Counted from the first letter of the stretch, positions 39,116-48,508 are shown. The stretch is 64,000 nucleotides of DNA from Candidatus Kapaibacterium sp. (GCA_938031175.1 CALHGZ010000009.1:62001-126000), one strand, 5' to 3'. Numbers and translations: made by a program. Notes: generated by a model from the letters alone, not told the origin.

Positions 39116-40972
39116 TTAAGCGAAGTAGTTGTCTATATCAGAATTTTTCAGGATTTTAATTATAGTTTTTTTTGATGGGCTAAAAAAAGGGTTTGTTGTA
39201 GTAAAGAGTTTGTTAACGAATTCTTCCATTTCTTCTTTGGTTTGCAAGGGACCTTTGCGTAAGGCTAATGATTTTGCCAATTTTAGTGAAATTTTATCGT
39301 AAATAAATTCTGTGATTTCTTGATTTTCAAGTTCTTCGATGATTTCCTTTAAAATGTTAATTTCGTCTCCACTTTTAATTTCGGAGGGGATAGCTATTAA
39401 ATTTATGGTGCTATTGGATTCTATAACAATTTCAAAACCTAATCTTTCCAGTTCATTGTTTATCATCCTGAGTGTTGCAATTTGATCCTGGGGCAAATTT
39501 AGTTTAATTGGGAAAAGCATATTTTGTCTTAAGCGTTCAGTATTTTCTGTATTCCTGAATGTTTCATATAAAATTCTTTCTGTTGCAGCAAATGTATTGA
39601 TAATTAGCAAATCATCTTGACTTAATGCAAATAAGTATTTTGGGGCTAAATAGCCGAGTATTTTGATTTGTGGTTCGATATTAATGAGTTCTTCAGGTTT
39701 GATATTTTCTCGTTTTTCGATAATATTTGGTTTACCGAATAATATATCATAGGCTGAAAAATTTCTGGTGTATGATGTTTTTGGATTTTCTTTAAATCGT
39801 TGTCCTTGTATGAAATTTCCTTGGGGTTGAATAAAATTTTGTTTGGATACCTGATTATCAATGATTTCACCAGTAATTTTGTTGACCAATATTTGCTGTT
39901 TGTTAGGAAATTGATGGGTTGAGAGTTCTTTTTGTAAAGGGAATTGTGAAAGTTTCTCAAAATAATCTATATCGGGTATTTGGTGAAATGTTTTCAGGGA
40001 TTTTATAATTGATTCGAAAACGCTATTGAAAATAATTTTATCGTCGTCGAATTTGACTTCATTTTTTTGTGGATGGATATTTACATCTACTTTTTTGGGG
40101 TCAATTTCGAGCATGAGAATATAGAATGGATGCTTATTTTTATCAAGAATAGCTTCGTAGCAGGAATAAATTGCGAAGTTTATTGAACGATTAACTATAC
40201 TTCTTCCATTTAAGAAAAGGTATTGATTAGATTTTGTTTTACGAGCAATTTCTTTGGTACCAATGAAACCGGAAATTTTTAAGTAATTATTTGAATAATT
40301 TACGGGTATAAGATGATCAATAAGTTCTTTTCCAAGTGTTTTGATTATTCTATTTTCAAATGTATCAGGGATTAAGTCGAATATCAGTTGGTCATAATCA
40401 TAGAATGTGAATCTTTTGTTGTAGTTACTGATAGCAAATTTAATAACAGTATCAGCGATGTATCTGAATTCTGTTAAATTCGTGCGCAGGAATTTACGTC
40501 GGGCTGGAACATTATAGAATAGATTTTTAACGAAAATTTGAGTACCTTTATCGCAAATAACAGGTTCGATAACTGCATCTTTCAAAGGTTCAGATATCAG
40601 TTTCCAACCGATTTTATCCTCTTCTTGCCTGGTACGAATTTCGACCTGAGCTACAGAACATATAGAAGCTAAAGCCTCACCACGAAAGCCGTATGTTTTT
40701 ATTTCTTCAAGATCTTCAAGAGTATAGATTTTACTTGTTGAGTGACGCTTTATAGAAAGTTCTAAGTCTTCACGCGACATTCCTGTGCCGTTATCAATGA
40801 TATGTATTAATTGCTTACCAGCATCTTTTATAATTATAGCGATTTCAGTAGCATTTGCATCGAGTGAATTTTCAACTAATTCTTTGACAACTGATTCGGG
40901 GCGTTGAACGACCTCGCCTGCAGCTATTTGATTTGCAATGAATTCGGGCAATATGTTGATTTTGTTTGACAA
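39116..40972 (-). CDS. mutL: DNA mismatch repair protein MutL
   Basis: 'IAAGEVVQRPESVVKELVENSLDANATEI', 'DNGTGM', 'TYGFRGEALASICSVA', C-terminal dimerisation region. Confidence 0.95.
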   Translation of the reverse strand: MSNKINILPEFIANQIAAGEVVQRPESVVKELVENSLDANATEIAIIIKDAGKQLIHIIDNGTGMSREDLELSIKRHSTSKIYTLEDLEEIKTYGFRGEALASICSVAQVEIRTRQEEDKIGWKLISEPLKDAVIEPVICDKGTQIFVKNLFYNVPARRKFLRTNLTEFRYIADTVIKFAISNYNKRFTFYDYDQLIFDLIPDTFENRIIKTLGKELIDHLIPVNYSNNYLKISGFIGTKEIARKTKSNQYLFLNGRSIVNRSINFAIYSCYEAILDKNKHPFYILMLEIDPKKVDVNIHPQKNEVKFDDDKIIFNSVFESIIKSLKTFHQIPDIDYFEKLSQFPLQKELSTHQFPNKQQILVNKITGEIIDNQVSKQNFIQPQGNFIQGQRFKENPKTSYTRNFSAYDILFGKPNIIEKRENIKPEELINIEPQIKILGYLAPKYLFALSQDDLLIINTFAATERILYETFRNTENTERLRQNMLFPIKLNLPQDQIATLRMINNELERLGFEIVIESNSTINLIAIPSEIKSGDEINILKEIIEELENQEITEFIYDKISLKLAKSLALRKGPLQTKEEMEEFVNKLFTTTNPFFSPSKKTIIKILKNSDIDNYFA

Positions 40973-41282
40973 ATGTATGTAATATATTTCACGTGCTTTA
41001 AATCACAATATAAACATTTTGTTGTATTACCAAAGTTTAAACTTACAAAATTATGCCTTGATTGATTAATCGTTTTAATAAGGTTTAAATTATAATTGCC
41101 AAAATTTATTCTTCCACATAAATTTTACAAAAAGTTAATATTAATGATTGAAATATTGATAATGTTATATTCCTGAATTAAATTTACAATAATTGTATTA
41201 TAATAATCTGATCATTGTAAGCATTTATAAATTATAAGGTTAGACAATAATAATGTTTAGTATAGACTAATAGTTAAACAGA

Positions 41283-41822
41283 TTGCTTATGTTAAATATT
41301 AATATAGATATCGAGCAGAAAAGTAAAATATTTGAGAAATGGTATCAGGATATAGTTCGAACTTATCCGCAAGATTCAAAATTTTTACTCTATGATACAA
41401 CAAAACAATTTACTAATCCACTTGCTTATAATCTACATTCTGAATCGAAAGCTATATTCGAAGCAATTTTTGAAGATAGATATCTGGAATTAATAGAGAA
41501 ACCTCTCATCAACATTATTAAGATTAGGGCAGTTCAGGATTTTTCGTCATCCGAAGCAGTTGGTTTCATAATTGGTTTGAAAAAAGCCTTTAGATATGTA
41601 TTGAATTCTGGTGATTTAAATTACACAAGTTTTTTATCCGATATTGATGAGCGGGTTGATGCTATAATGCTCAAAGCATTCGATATTTTTATGCAGATGC
41701 GTGAACGAATATATGAAATTAAAGCCAATGAAATCAGAAATCGTACATTTCGCATAATCGAACGATTGAATGAAAAATATAGATTTCAAGACAATGATAT
41801 AATTGATAGTAATGACAAATAA
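41283..41822 (+). CDS. RsbRD_N-like protein (RsbT co-antagonist RsbR/RsbRD N-terminal type domain), first gene of the dsr cluster
   Basis: Helical pattern 'FEKWYQDIVRTYPQDSKFLLYDTTKQFTNPLAYNLHSE....IIKIRAVQDFSSSEAVGFIIGLKKAFRYVL'; stops 17 nt before dsrM. Confidence 0.65.
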   Translation: MLMLNINIDIEQKSKIFEKWYQDIVRTYPQDSKFLLYDTTKQFTNPLAYNLHSESKAIFEAIFEDRYLELIEKPLINIIKIRAVQDFSSSEAVGFIIGLKKAFRYVLNSGDLNYTSFLSDIDERVDAIMLKAFDIFMQMRERIYEIKANEIRNRTFRIIERLNEKYRFQDNDIIDSNDK

Positions 41823-41839
41823 AACATTAGGGTTGGTCT

Positions 41840-42850
41840 ATGGGATTATTATTTTCAATATTTACATTTATAATTCTTTTGGCAATAGCCTTCATCGGAG
41901 CATATGTTGAGGGCTTGCATTACCTTTTTGGTATAGTATTGCCATATATAGCATTTGCTGTGTTTATAATAGGCATAGTAGTTCGTATAATTAAATGGGC
42001 TCAATCGCCCGTTCCCTTCAGAATAACAACTACATGTGGACAGCAGAGATCACTTGATTTTATCAAGCAAAACAAGATTGATAATCCTTTTACAGGATTG
42101 CAAACATTTATTAGGATGTTTTTTGAAATTATTCTATTCAGGTCACTTTTTAGAAATACCAAAGCAGGTATAAAGGAGAACAAGTTGACCTATGGTGCTA
42201 ATAAATGGCTTTGGTTATTTAGTATAGTATTTCATTATTCATTTTTAATCATTGTACTCAGGCATTTTCGTTTTTTCACAGAGCCAGTTCCATCGTTTGT
42301 GCCATTTATCCAGGAAATAGACGGCTTTTTTCAAATTGGTCTGCCTATTATTTATCTAACGACAATTGGAATAACAGTTGGGCTGTTGTATTTGCTTGCA
42401 AGGCGCATTTTTGATAATCAAGTAAGATATATATCCTTAGCGTCGGATTATCTGCCTTTGTTTCTAATATTATCGATTGCTATAACAGGAATATTGATGC
42501 GGCATTTTTTCAAAGTTGATTTGACACCCGTTAAACAATTGACCCTAAGCATATTGAGCTTTCAACCAATATTACCAGCCGATGTCAATCCTATATTTTA
42601 CATTCATTTATTTTTTGTTTGCACTTTGCTTATATATTTCCCGATGAGCAAATTGGTGCATATGCCGGGTATATTTCTTAGTCCAACCCGTAATCTTGCA
42701 AACAATAATAGGGCAAAAAGGCATATAAATCCTTGGAATAGTGATTTTAAGATGCATTACCATACTTACGAAGAATATGAAGATGAATTTCGTGAAGTGA
42801 TGAGGGATGTTGGATTGCCATTAGAAAAGGAGGAGAAAAATGTCGATTAA
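41840..42850 (+). CDS. dsrM: DsrM-like membrane cytochrome b subunit (NarI-like)
   Basis: Multi-TM with conserved His; DsrM-type 'SPVPFRITTTCGQQRSLDFIKQNKIDNPFTG' and 'LSPTRNLANNNRAKRHINPWN'. Confidence 0.92.
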   Translation: MGLLFSIFTFIILLAIAFIGAYVEGLHYLFGIVLPYIAFAVFIIGIVVRIIKWAQSPVPFRITTTCGQQRSLDFIKQNKIDNPFTGLQTFIRMFFEIILFRSLFRNTKAGIKENKLTYGANKWLWLFSIVFHYSFLIIVLRHFRFFTEPVPSFVPFIQEIDGFFQIGLPIIYLTTIGITVGLLYLLARRIFDNQVRYISLASDYLPLFLILSIAITGILMRHFFKVDLTPVKQLTLSILSFQPILPADVNPIFYIHLFFVCTLLIYFPMSKLVHMPGIFLSPTRNLANNNRAKRHINPWNSDFKMHYHTYEEYEDEFREVMRDVGLPLEKEEKNVD

Positions 42851-44462
42851 AATGACTCGAGAAGAATTAGCAGCATCCATAAATTATAAATTTCCAAAGA
42901 CAAATTGGATGGATACACCTGTTGTATTTAAAAAAGGGACTTACAATAATGCAGCTGTTCCAGATAGTATCACCTATGTTAATCAGCCAAATCCACGTAA
43001 ATGGCAACCTTATGAGGATGACTGGAAGCTTCCAGAAAATTGGCAAACAATTATACTCGAAGGTTTGAGAGAACGTTTGCATAAGTTCCGTTCATTAAAA
43101 TTGTTTATGGATATTTGCGTGCGATGCGGTGCATGTGCTGATAAATGTCATTTTTATCTCGGTTCGGGTGACCCTAAGAACATGCCAGTCTTAAGAGCTG
43201 AGCTATTGCGTGCAGTCTATCGCAAAGATTTTACTACTGCTGGCAAGTTAATGGGCAAAATTGCTGGTGCAAGAGAATTGACTTTTGATGTATTAAAAGA
43301 ATGGTTCTATTATTTTTATCAATGCACCCAATGTAGGCGTTGTTCAGTATTTTGTCCTTATGGTATAGATACAGCTGAAATAACATTTATTGCACGAGAA
43401 TTGATGAATTTAATCGGTGTGAATATTGATTGGGTAATGACACCTGTAGCGAACAGTCATCGCACAGGTAATCACCTTGGTATTCAACCGCACGGATTTG
43501 TTGATAGTATTGAATTTGCAGTCGATGACCTTGAGGAAATTACGGGCATTCGTGTCCAAGCCCCTATAAACAAAAAAGGAGCAGAGGTTTTATTTGTAAC
43601 CCCTTCGGCTGATTATTTTGGAGAACCGCATTACTATACTTTGCTTGGTTATTTAGCTTTATTTCATGAAGTAGGATTGGATTACACTTGGAGTACTTAT
43701 GCTTCCGAAGGTGGTAATTTCGGTTCATTTGTTTCTCATGAGTTAATGAAAGTGCTGAATGCTAAAATATATGCTGAGGCTAAAAGGTTAAAGGTGAAAT
43801 GGATAATTGGAGGAGAATGCGGACATATGTGGAGAGTATTACATCAATATATGGATACATTGAATGGTCCAGCTGATTTTTTAGAAACCCCAGTTTCTCC
43901 AATTACAGGTACAAAATTCGAGCATGCACGCTCAACTAAGATGATACACATAACAGAATTTACAGCAGATTTAATACGCCATAATAAAATAAAACTCGAC
44001 CCTTCACGCAACGATCATTGGCACGCTACCTTCCACGATTCGTGTAATCCGGCAAGAGCAATAGGATTATTTGAAGAACCGAGGTATATTCTTAAGCATG
44101 TCTTGAATAAATTTACGGAGATGCCTGATAATACAATACGTGAACAAACATTTTGCTGCGGAAGTGGTGCTGGATTGGGTACTGAAGAAAATTTCGAAAT
44201 GAGAATGCGTGGTGGCTTCCCGAGGGCTAATGCAGCTAAATATGTTAATGAAAAGTACGGAGTTAATGTGGTAGCTTGTATCTGTGCCATTGACAAAGCT
44301 ACTTTGGTACCTTTATTTAATTACTGGGTTCCAGGACTTGAAGTGGCTGGTGTACACGAATTTGTTGGTAATGCATTGGTGATGAAAGGTGAAAAACCTC
44401 GCGAGTTAGATATGCGACAACAACCATTACATGGAAAGGAGGAGGAAAGTAAAAATGTATGA
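42840..44462 (+). CDS. dsrK: DsrK-like Fe-S protein (HdrD-like, CCG domain)
   Basis: 'CVRCGACADKCHFYLGSGDPKNMP', 'CTQCRRCSVFCPYGID', CCG-type 'FHDSCNPARAIGLFEEPRYIL...FCCGSGAGLGTEENFEMRMRGG'. Starts inside dsrM with SD AAAGGAGG. Confidence 0.93.
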   Translation: MSIKMTREELAASINYKFPKTNWMDTPVVFKKGTYNNAAVPDSITYVNQPNPRKWQPYEDDWKLPENWQTIILEGLRERLHKFRSLKLFMDICVRCGACADKCHFYLGSGDPKNMPVLRAELLRAVYRKDFTTAGKLMGKIAGARELTFDVLKEWFYYFYQCTQCRRCSVFCPYGIDTAEITFIARELMNLIGVNIDWVMTPVANSHRTGNHLGIQPHGFVDSIEFAVDDLEEITGIRVQAPINKKGAEVLFVTPSADYFGEPHYYTLLGYLALFHEVGLDYTWSTYASEGGNFGSFVSHELMKVLNAKIYAEAKRLKVKWIIGGECGHMWRVLHQYMDTLNGPADFLETPVSPITGTKFEHARSTKMIHITEFTADLIRHNKIKLDPSRNDHWHATFHDSCNPARAIGLFEEPRYILKHVLNKFTEMPDNTIREQTFCCGSGAGLGTEENFEMRMRGGFPRANAAKYVNEKYGVNVVACICAIDKATLVPLFNYWVPGLEVAGVHEFVGNALVMKGEKPRELDMRQQPLHGKEEESKNV

Positions 44463-44907
44463 TGGATGGAAGATAATTTTAGGTATAATCATTTTCTTAG
44501 TCGTATTTACCATACCTTTATGGCTAAATATAGCAAATAAAGCCGATACGTCAATTCCTGAACTCGTGTTGCCTACTGATTACAAGGAATGCATAGCACC
44601 AAGAGATTATATGCGAGCATATCATATGGATATTTTAGATGAGTGGCGTGATAAGGTGGTGCGTCAGGATATAAGAATGTTTAAGTTTAAAGACCAAGTG
44701 GTGGAAATGAGTTTGACTAAAACCTGTATGAAGTGCCACGATTCTAAACAAAATTTTTGTGATAGATGCCATAACTATTTTGGCGTGAAACCATATTGTT
44801 GGGATTGCCACGTTGCACCTGAGGAGGTTAAGAAAAAGTTCGCAACAAGAGAAGATCTAAACCGATTGAATGAAGATACAGAAAACAATAATTCGGTGAG
44901 GAGGTGA
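44455..44907 (+). CDS. dsrJ: DsrJ-like triheme cytochrome c
   Basis: N-terminal TM/signal; three CXXCH motifs (CMKCH, CDRCH, CWDCH); 'ECIAPRDYMRAYHMDILDEWRDKVVRQ'. ORF track begins at 44431, but that segment is the SD AAGGAGGAGG; ATG at 44455 preferred. Confidence 0.9.
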   Translation: MYDGWKIILGIIIFLVVFTIPLWLNIANKADTSIPELVLPTDYKECIAPRDYMRAYHMDILDEWRDKVVRQDIRMFKFKDQVVEMSLTKTCMKCHDSKQNFCDRCHNYFGVKPYCWDCHVAPEEVKKKFATREDLNRLNEDTENNNSVRR

Positions 44908-44910
44908 AAA

Positions 44911-45696
44911 ATGGACAGACGTAAATTTATTTACTTATTGAGTGGTACTGCTTGTTTGGGAATTGCTGGTAAAGTAGGTTTCGAATTAACAGCAAAAGGT
45001 GAAATAATCAACAGCGCCGAGAAAGGTCTTGGAAATAAAAGATGGGCTATGGCAATTGATTTATTTAGACTAAAGAAGAAAAATACTTATTTTGCTTGTA
45101 TAGAAGCTTGTCATAATGCTCATAATGTTCCCGAAATTTTGAATAAAAAACACGAAATAAAATGGATTTGGAGAGAGAATTTTAAGCATGCATTTATTGA
45201 GCAAGAGCATAAAAATTTACCGCAGAAAATTACCTCTTTGCCAGTACTTCTTTTATGCAATCATTGTAACCGTCCACCTTGCGTAAATGTTTGTCCGACA
45301 AAGGCAACTTGGCGGCGCAGTGATGGAATAGTAATGATGGATTGGCACAGATGTATCGGTTGTCGTTATTGTATAGCAGCTTGCCCTTATGGTTCAAGGA
45401 GTTTTAATTTTATCGAACCCAAGCCACATATACATAATATTACTGAAGACTTTCCGGCTCGAACGAGAGGTGTTGTTGAGAAATGTACATTTTGTGCAGA
45501 ATACATAGTTAAAGGTGAGTATATAAAGCAACCGGATTGTGTTGCTGCCTCGAAAGGAGCTATAGTTTTTGGGAATTTAAATGATAAAAATTCTGAAGTA
45601 TATAAACTGTTGACAACTAAGTTTTCAATCAGAAGGAAACCCGAATTGAGTACTGAACCCGAAGTGTATTACATAATTGAAGACGAGGAGGTATGA
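44911..45696 (+). CDS. dsrO: DsrO-like periplasmic Fe-S protein with Tat signal
   Basis: 'MDRRKFIYLLSG' twin-arginine start; 'CNHCNRPPCVNVCPTKATWRRSDGIVMMDWHRCIGCRYCIAACPYGSRSFNF', 'VEKCTFCAEYI'. Confidence 0.92.
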   Translation: MDRRKFIYLLSGTACLGIAGKVGFELTAKGEIINSAEKGLGNKRWAMAIDLFRLKKKNTYFACIEACHNAHNVPEILNKKHEIKWIWRENFKHAFIEQEHKNLPQKITSLPVLLLCNHCNRPPCVNVCPTKATWRRSDGIVMMDWHRCIGCRYCIAACPYGSRSFNFIEPKPHIHNITEDFPARTRGVVEKCTFCAEYIVKGEYIKQPDCVAASKGAIVFGNLNDKNSEVYKLLTTKFSIRRKPELSTEPEVYYIIEDEEV

Positions 45697-45697
45697 T

Positions 45698-46858
45698 ATG
45701 TTAGAAAAAGCATTTCAAGGAAGCAGAACATATTGGACCTGGATCATCTTTCTTCTCCTGTTGATTGTTATAGGTGTTTATTTTTATTTGAAGCAATTTT
45801 CCACTGGTTTAGGAATAACAGGATTGAGCCGAGATGTATCCTGGGGATTTTATATTGCTCAATTTACTTTCCTCGTCGGTGTGGCTGCATCCGCAGTAAT
45901 GGTTGTTTTGCCTTACTATTTACATAATTATAAAGCATTTGGCAAAATAACAATTTTGGGAGAGTTTTTAGCAATTGGTTCAGTTATAATGTGTATGCTT
46001 TTTATTTTTGTTGATATGGGACAGCCACTAAGAATAGCTAATGTATTTCTTCATCCAACGCTTAACTCACCAATGTTTTGGGATTCAGTATCTTTGCTGG
46101 GTTATTTAATTTTGAATGTAATTATAAGTATCGTAACTCTCGATGCAGAAAAGAAAGGGATTAAACCACCATCTTGGATAAAACCTATAATTGTCATCTC
46201 AATACCATGGGCTATTAGTATTCATACTGTTACAGCATTTTTATATTCTGGTCTTGCAGCGAGGCCATTCTGGATGTCAGCTATTATGGCACCACGATTT
46301 CTTGCTACTGCTTTTGCCGCTGGTCCGGCTTTGCTTATAATTTTGTGTTTATTTCTAAAGAAAATTTCCAAATTTGATGTTGGTAAAGAACCGATTCAAA
46401 ATTTAGCTATAATAGTAACCTATGCGATGTTACTGAACGTATTTTTCATTTTACTTGAATTATTTACAGCTCTTTATAGCGGAATTCATCACCATGCTGA
46501 ACATTTTCAATTTATGTATTTTGGATTAGATGGGAATTATACACTTGTACCCTGGATGTGGATTTCTACATTTCTGGCAATTTTAGCGATTATATTTCTT
46601 TTGATACCTTCATTGAGAAAATCTGATAAAACTTTACTTTGGGGCTGTATATTTGTTTTCAGTTCAATTTGGATTGATAAAGGGTTGGCTATGGTTGTTA
46701 CTGGTTTTATTCCAAATCCATTAGGATATGTTACACCTTATTGGCCTACGATGCCAGAAATTATGATTTCTATTGGTGTGTTTGCAGTGGGTATTTTAGT
46801 AATTACAGGTTTATATAAAATAGCCCTAACTGTGAGAGGGGAATTGAAATCAATGTAA
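45698..46858 (+). CDS. dsrP: DsrP-like NrfD-family integral membrane protein
   Basis: About 10 TM; 'GLSRDVSWGFYIAQFTFLVGVAASAVMVVLPYYLHNY', 'DMGQPLRIANVFLHPTLNSPMFWDSVSL', 'RPFWMSAIMAPRFLATAFAAGPALL'. ORF-track start 45677 overlaps the SD GAGGAGGT; ATG at 45698 preferred. Confidence 0.92.
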   Translation: MLEKAFQGSRTYWTWIIFLLLLIVIGVYFYLKQFSTGLGITGLSRDVSWGFYIAQFTFLVGVAASAVMVVLPYYLHNYKAFGKITILGEFLAIGSVIMCMLFIFVDMGQPLRIANVFLHPTLNSPMFWDSVSLLGYLILNVIISIVTLDAEKKGIKPPSWIKPIIVISIPWAISIHTVTAFLYSGLAARPFWMSAIMAPRFLATAFAAGPALLIILCLFLKKISKFDVGKEPIQNLAIIVTYAMLLNVFFILLELFTALYSGIHHHAEHFQFMYFGLDGNYTLVPWMWISTFLAILAIIFLLIPSLRKSDKTLLWGCIFVFSSIWIDKGLAMVVTGFIPNPLGYVTPYWPTMPEIMISIGVFAVGILVITGLYKIALTVRGELKSM

Positions 46859-46875
46859 TAAACAAAAAAAATTGT

Positions 46876-46905
46876 AAGAGGTGCTGTAAAGCACCTCTTT
46901 TTTAT
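46876..46905 (+). terminator. Rho-independent terminator closing the dsr operon
   Basis: Stem AAGAGGTGCT (46876-46885), loop GTAA, AGCACCTCTT (46890-46899), then T-rich tract. Confidence 0.92.
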
Positions 46906-48077
46906 TTTTTACTATTATAGAAAAATTCTGCGATTGTTTGGACGACGTATTCAATTTGTTCTTCTGTTAGTTCTGGGAAGATTGGTAGTGCAAGAGAATG
47001 GGCTGCTAATTTATCAGCAACTGGATATGTTTTGTTTTTGTCAATAATTGCTTGGAAGCAGGGCTGACGATGAAAAGGCACTGGATAATATATTTCTGTT
47101 CCGATATTCTTTGAATTGAGATATTGCCTCAATTCATCACGCTTTTCAACTTGAATAATGTATTGGTTATAAATATGATAATCAATGATTTCACTTGATT
47201 TGTAAACCGCCTTTGGTAGTAGTACTTTATTTTTTTCATTGAATTCATTTGTTGTAGTGTCTTCAGCAAGGGCGAATTTAATGAAGAGTTGATTATAGAG
47301 GTGAGCGTTTTTTCTTCTTTTCCTATGCCATTCGGGTAAATATTTTAATTTGACGTTTAATACAGCAGCCTGAATTGCATCAAGCCTGAAATTTCCACCA
47401 ATATGATGGTGGTAATATTTTGGTTCCATTCCATGGTTGCGTATTTGCTTTAATTTTTTTGCTAGTTCATCCTCATTTGTAACAATCATTCCGCCGTCGC
47501 CAAAACAACCTAAATTTTTTGTTGGATAGAATGAAAAGCATCCCATTAGTCCAAAAGCCCCAGCACGACGATTGTCTTTAAATTGACAACCGATTGCTTG
47601 AGCTGCGTCTTCAATTAATGGAATTGAGTACTTTTTTGCAATTTCAGTGAGTTTATCCATTTCACAAATTTGTCCAAACAGATGGACGGGCATTATAGCT
47701 TTTGTTCTATGAGTTATTGCTTGTTCAATCTGGTAAGGGTCAATATTAAAAGTGAGTGGATCGCTGTCTATAAATATTGGTGTTGCATTTAATCGAGCGA
47801 CAACACCTGCAGTAGCGAAGAATGAATAAGTTGGTATAATAACTTCATCTCCGTTTCCTATACCTATAGCCATTAAAGCTGCAAGTAGTGCATCGGTGCC
47901 ACTTGAGACAGCTATTGCATATTTTACTCCGCTGTATTCAGCAATACGTTCTTCTAATATTTCTACTTCTTTACCTAAAATTAATTTTTGTGATCGGATT
48001 ATCGAGAGTATTGCAGGCTCAACTTCATCTTTAATCTGTTTATATTGGAGGGTTAAATCTAATAATGGTACGTTCAT
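46902..48077 (-). CDS. DegT/DnrJ/EryC1/StrS-family PLP-dependent aminotransferase
   Basis: 'YAIAVSSGTDALLAALMAIGIGNGDEVIIPTYSFFATAGVVARLNATPIFID', 'IEDAAQAIGCQFK', 'SFYPTKNLGCFGDGGMIVTN', 'NFRLDAIQAAVL'. Confidence 0.95.
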   Translation of the reverse strand: MNVPLLDLTLQYKQIKDEVEPAILSIIRSQKLILGKEVEILEERIAEYSGVKYAIAVSSGTDALLAALMAIGIGNGDEVIIPTYSFFATAGVVARLNATPIFIDSDPLTFNIDPYQIEQAITHRTKAIMPVHLFGQICEMDKLTEIAKKYSIPLIEDAAQAIGCQFKDNRRAGAFGLMGCFSFYPTKNLGCFGDGGMIVTNEDELAKKLKQIRNHGMEPKYYHHHIGGNFRLDAIQAAVLNVKLKYLPEWHRKRRKNAHLYNQLFIKFALAEDTTTNEFNEKNKVLLPKAVYKSSEIIDYHIYNQYIIQVEKRDELRQYLNSKNIGTEIYYPVPFHRQPCFQAIIDKNKTYPVADKLAAHSLALPIFPELTEEQIEYVVQTIAEFFYNSKK

Positions 48078-48086
48078 GTTTTTAAT

Positions 48087-48497
48087 TTAAATGTCAATAA
48101 CAATAATTGTGGAATAGATATTATTAATTTTTTTTATTTCAGCTTCATGGTAGGTAATTGCTTTAATATCCTTATCGAGTTTATCAATATAAAAGCCGTA
48201 AATTGAGGCTTTTAGTTCTGTAAGTTCTAGTTTTTGGAAAGTTACTTGTGGAAAAATGGCTTTATATCTATGAATTAGATTTAGAACATCAGAAAGAAAG
48301 TCAATTAGTAAAGATGTTTGGTCGTATGAATTGACTTGTATATTTTCAGAAATTGTAAACTCTTTTTTTGTGAAGTCTGAGTTATAAAGAATTGAGCAGA
48401 TTGCTTCTAAAGAGACGATGAAAAGCTCTTCAATGGAATCTGCTTCAGATAGAATTCTTACATCAGCCGTGTGTGGAAGTAATTCAAAACGTTTCAT
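48087..48497 (-). CDS. Archease-like protein
   Basis: 'FELLPHTADVRILSEADSIEELFIVSLEAICSILYN', 'LLIDFLSDVLNLIHRYKAIFP', 'DIKAITYHEAEIKK'. Confidence 0.85.
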   Translation of the reverse strand: MKRFELLPHTADVRILSEADSIEELFIVSLEAICSILYNSDFTKKEFTISENIQVNSYDQTSLLIDFLSDVLNLIHRYKAIFPQVTFQKLELTELKASIYGFYIDKLDKDIKAITYHEAEIKKINNIYSTIIVIDI

Positions 48498-48508
48498 TTT
48501 AGATAGAT

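Noticed and set aside
45733-45927. Plus-strand 64-aa Cys-containing ORF in dsrP
   Set aside because: Alternative frame of dsrP; no RBS and no recognisable domain.
41283-46858. dsr-like cluster considered as Hme/Tmc/Qrc-type redox complex or nitrate reductase
   Set aside because: Order M-K-J-O-P, the small triheme DsrJ with its conserved Cys region, and DsrM-specific 'TTCGQQ' and 'NNNRAKRHINPWN' motifs favour Dsr.
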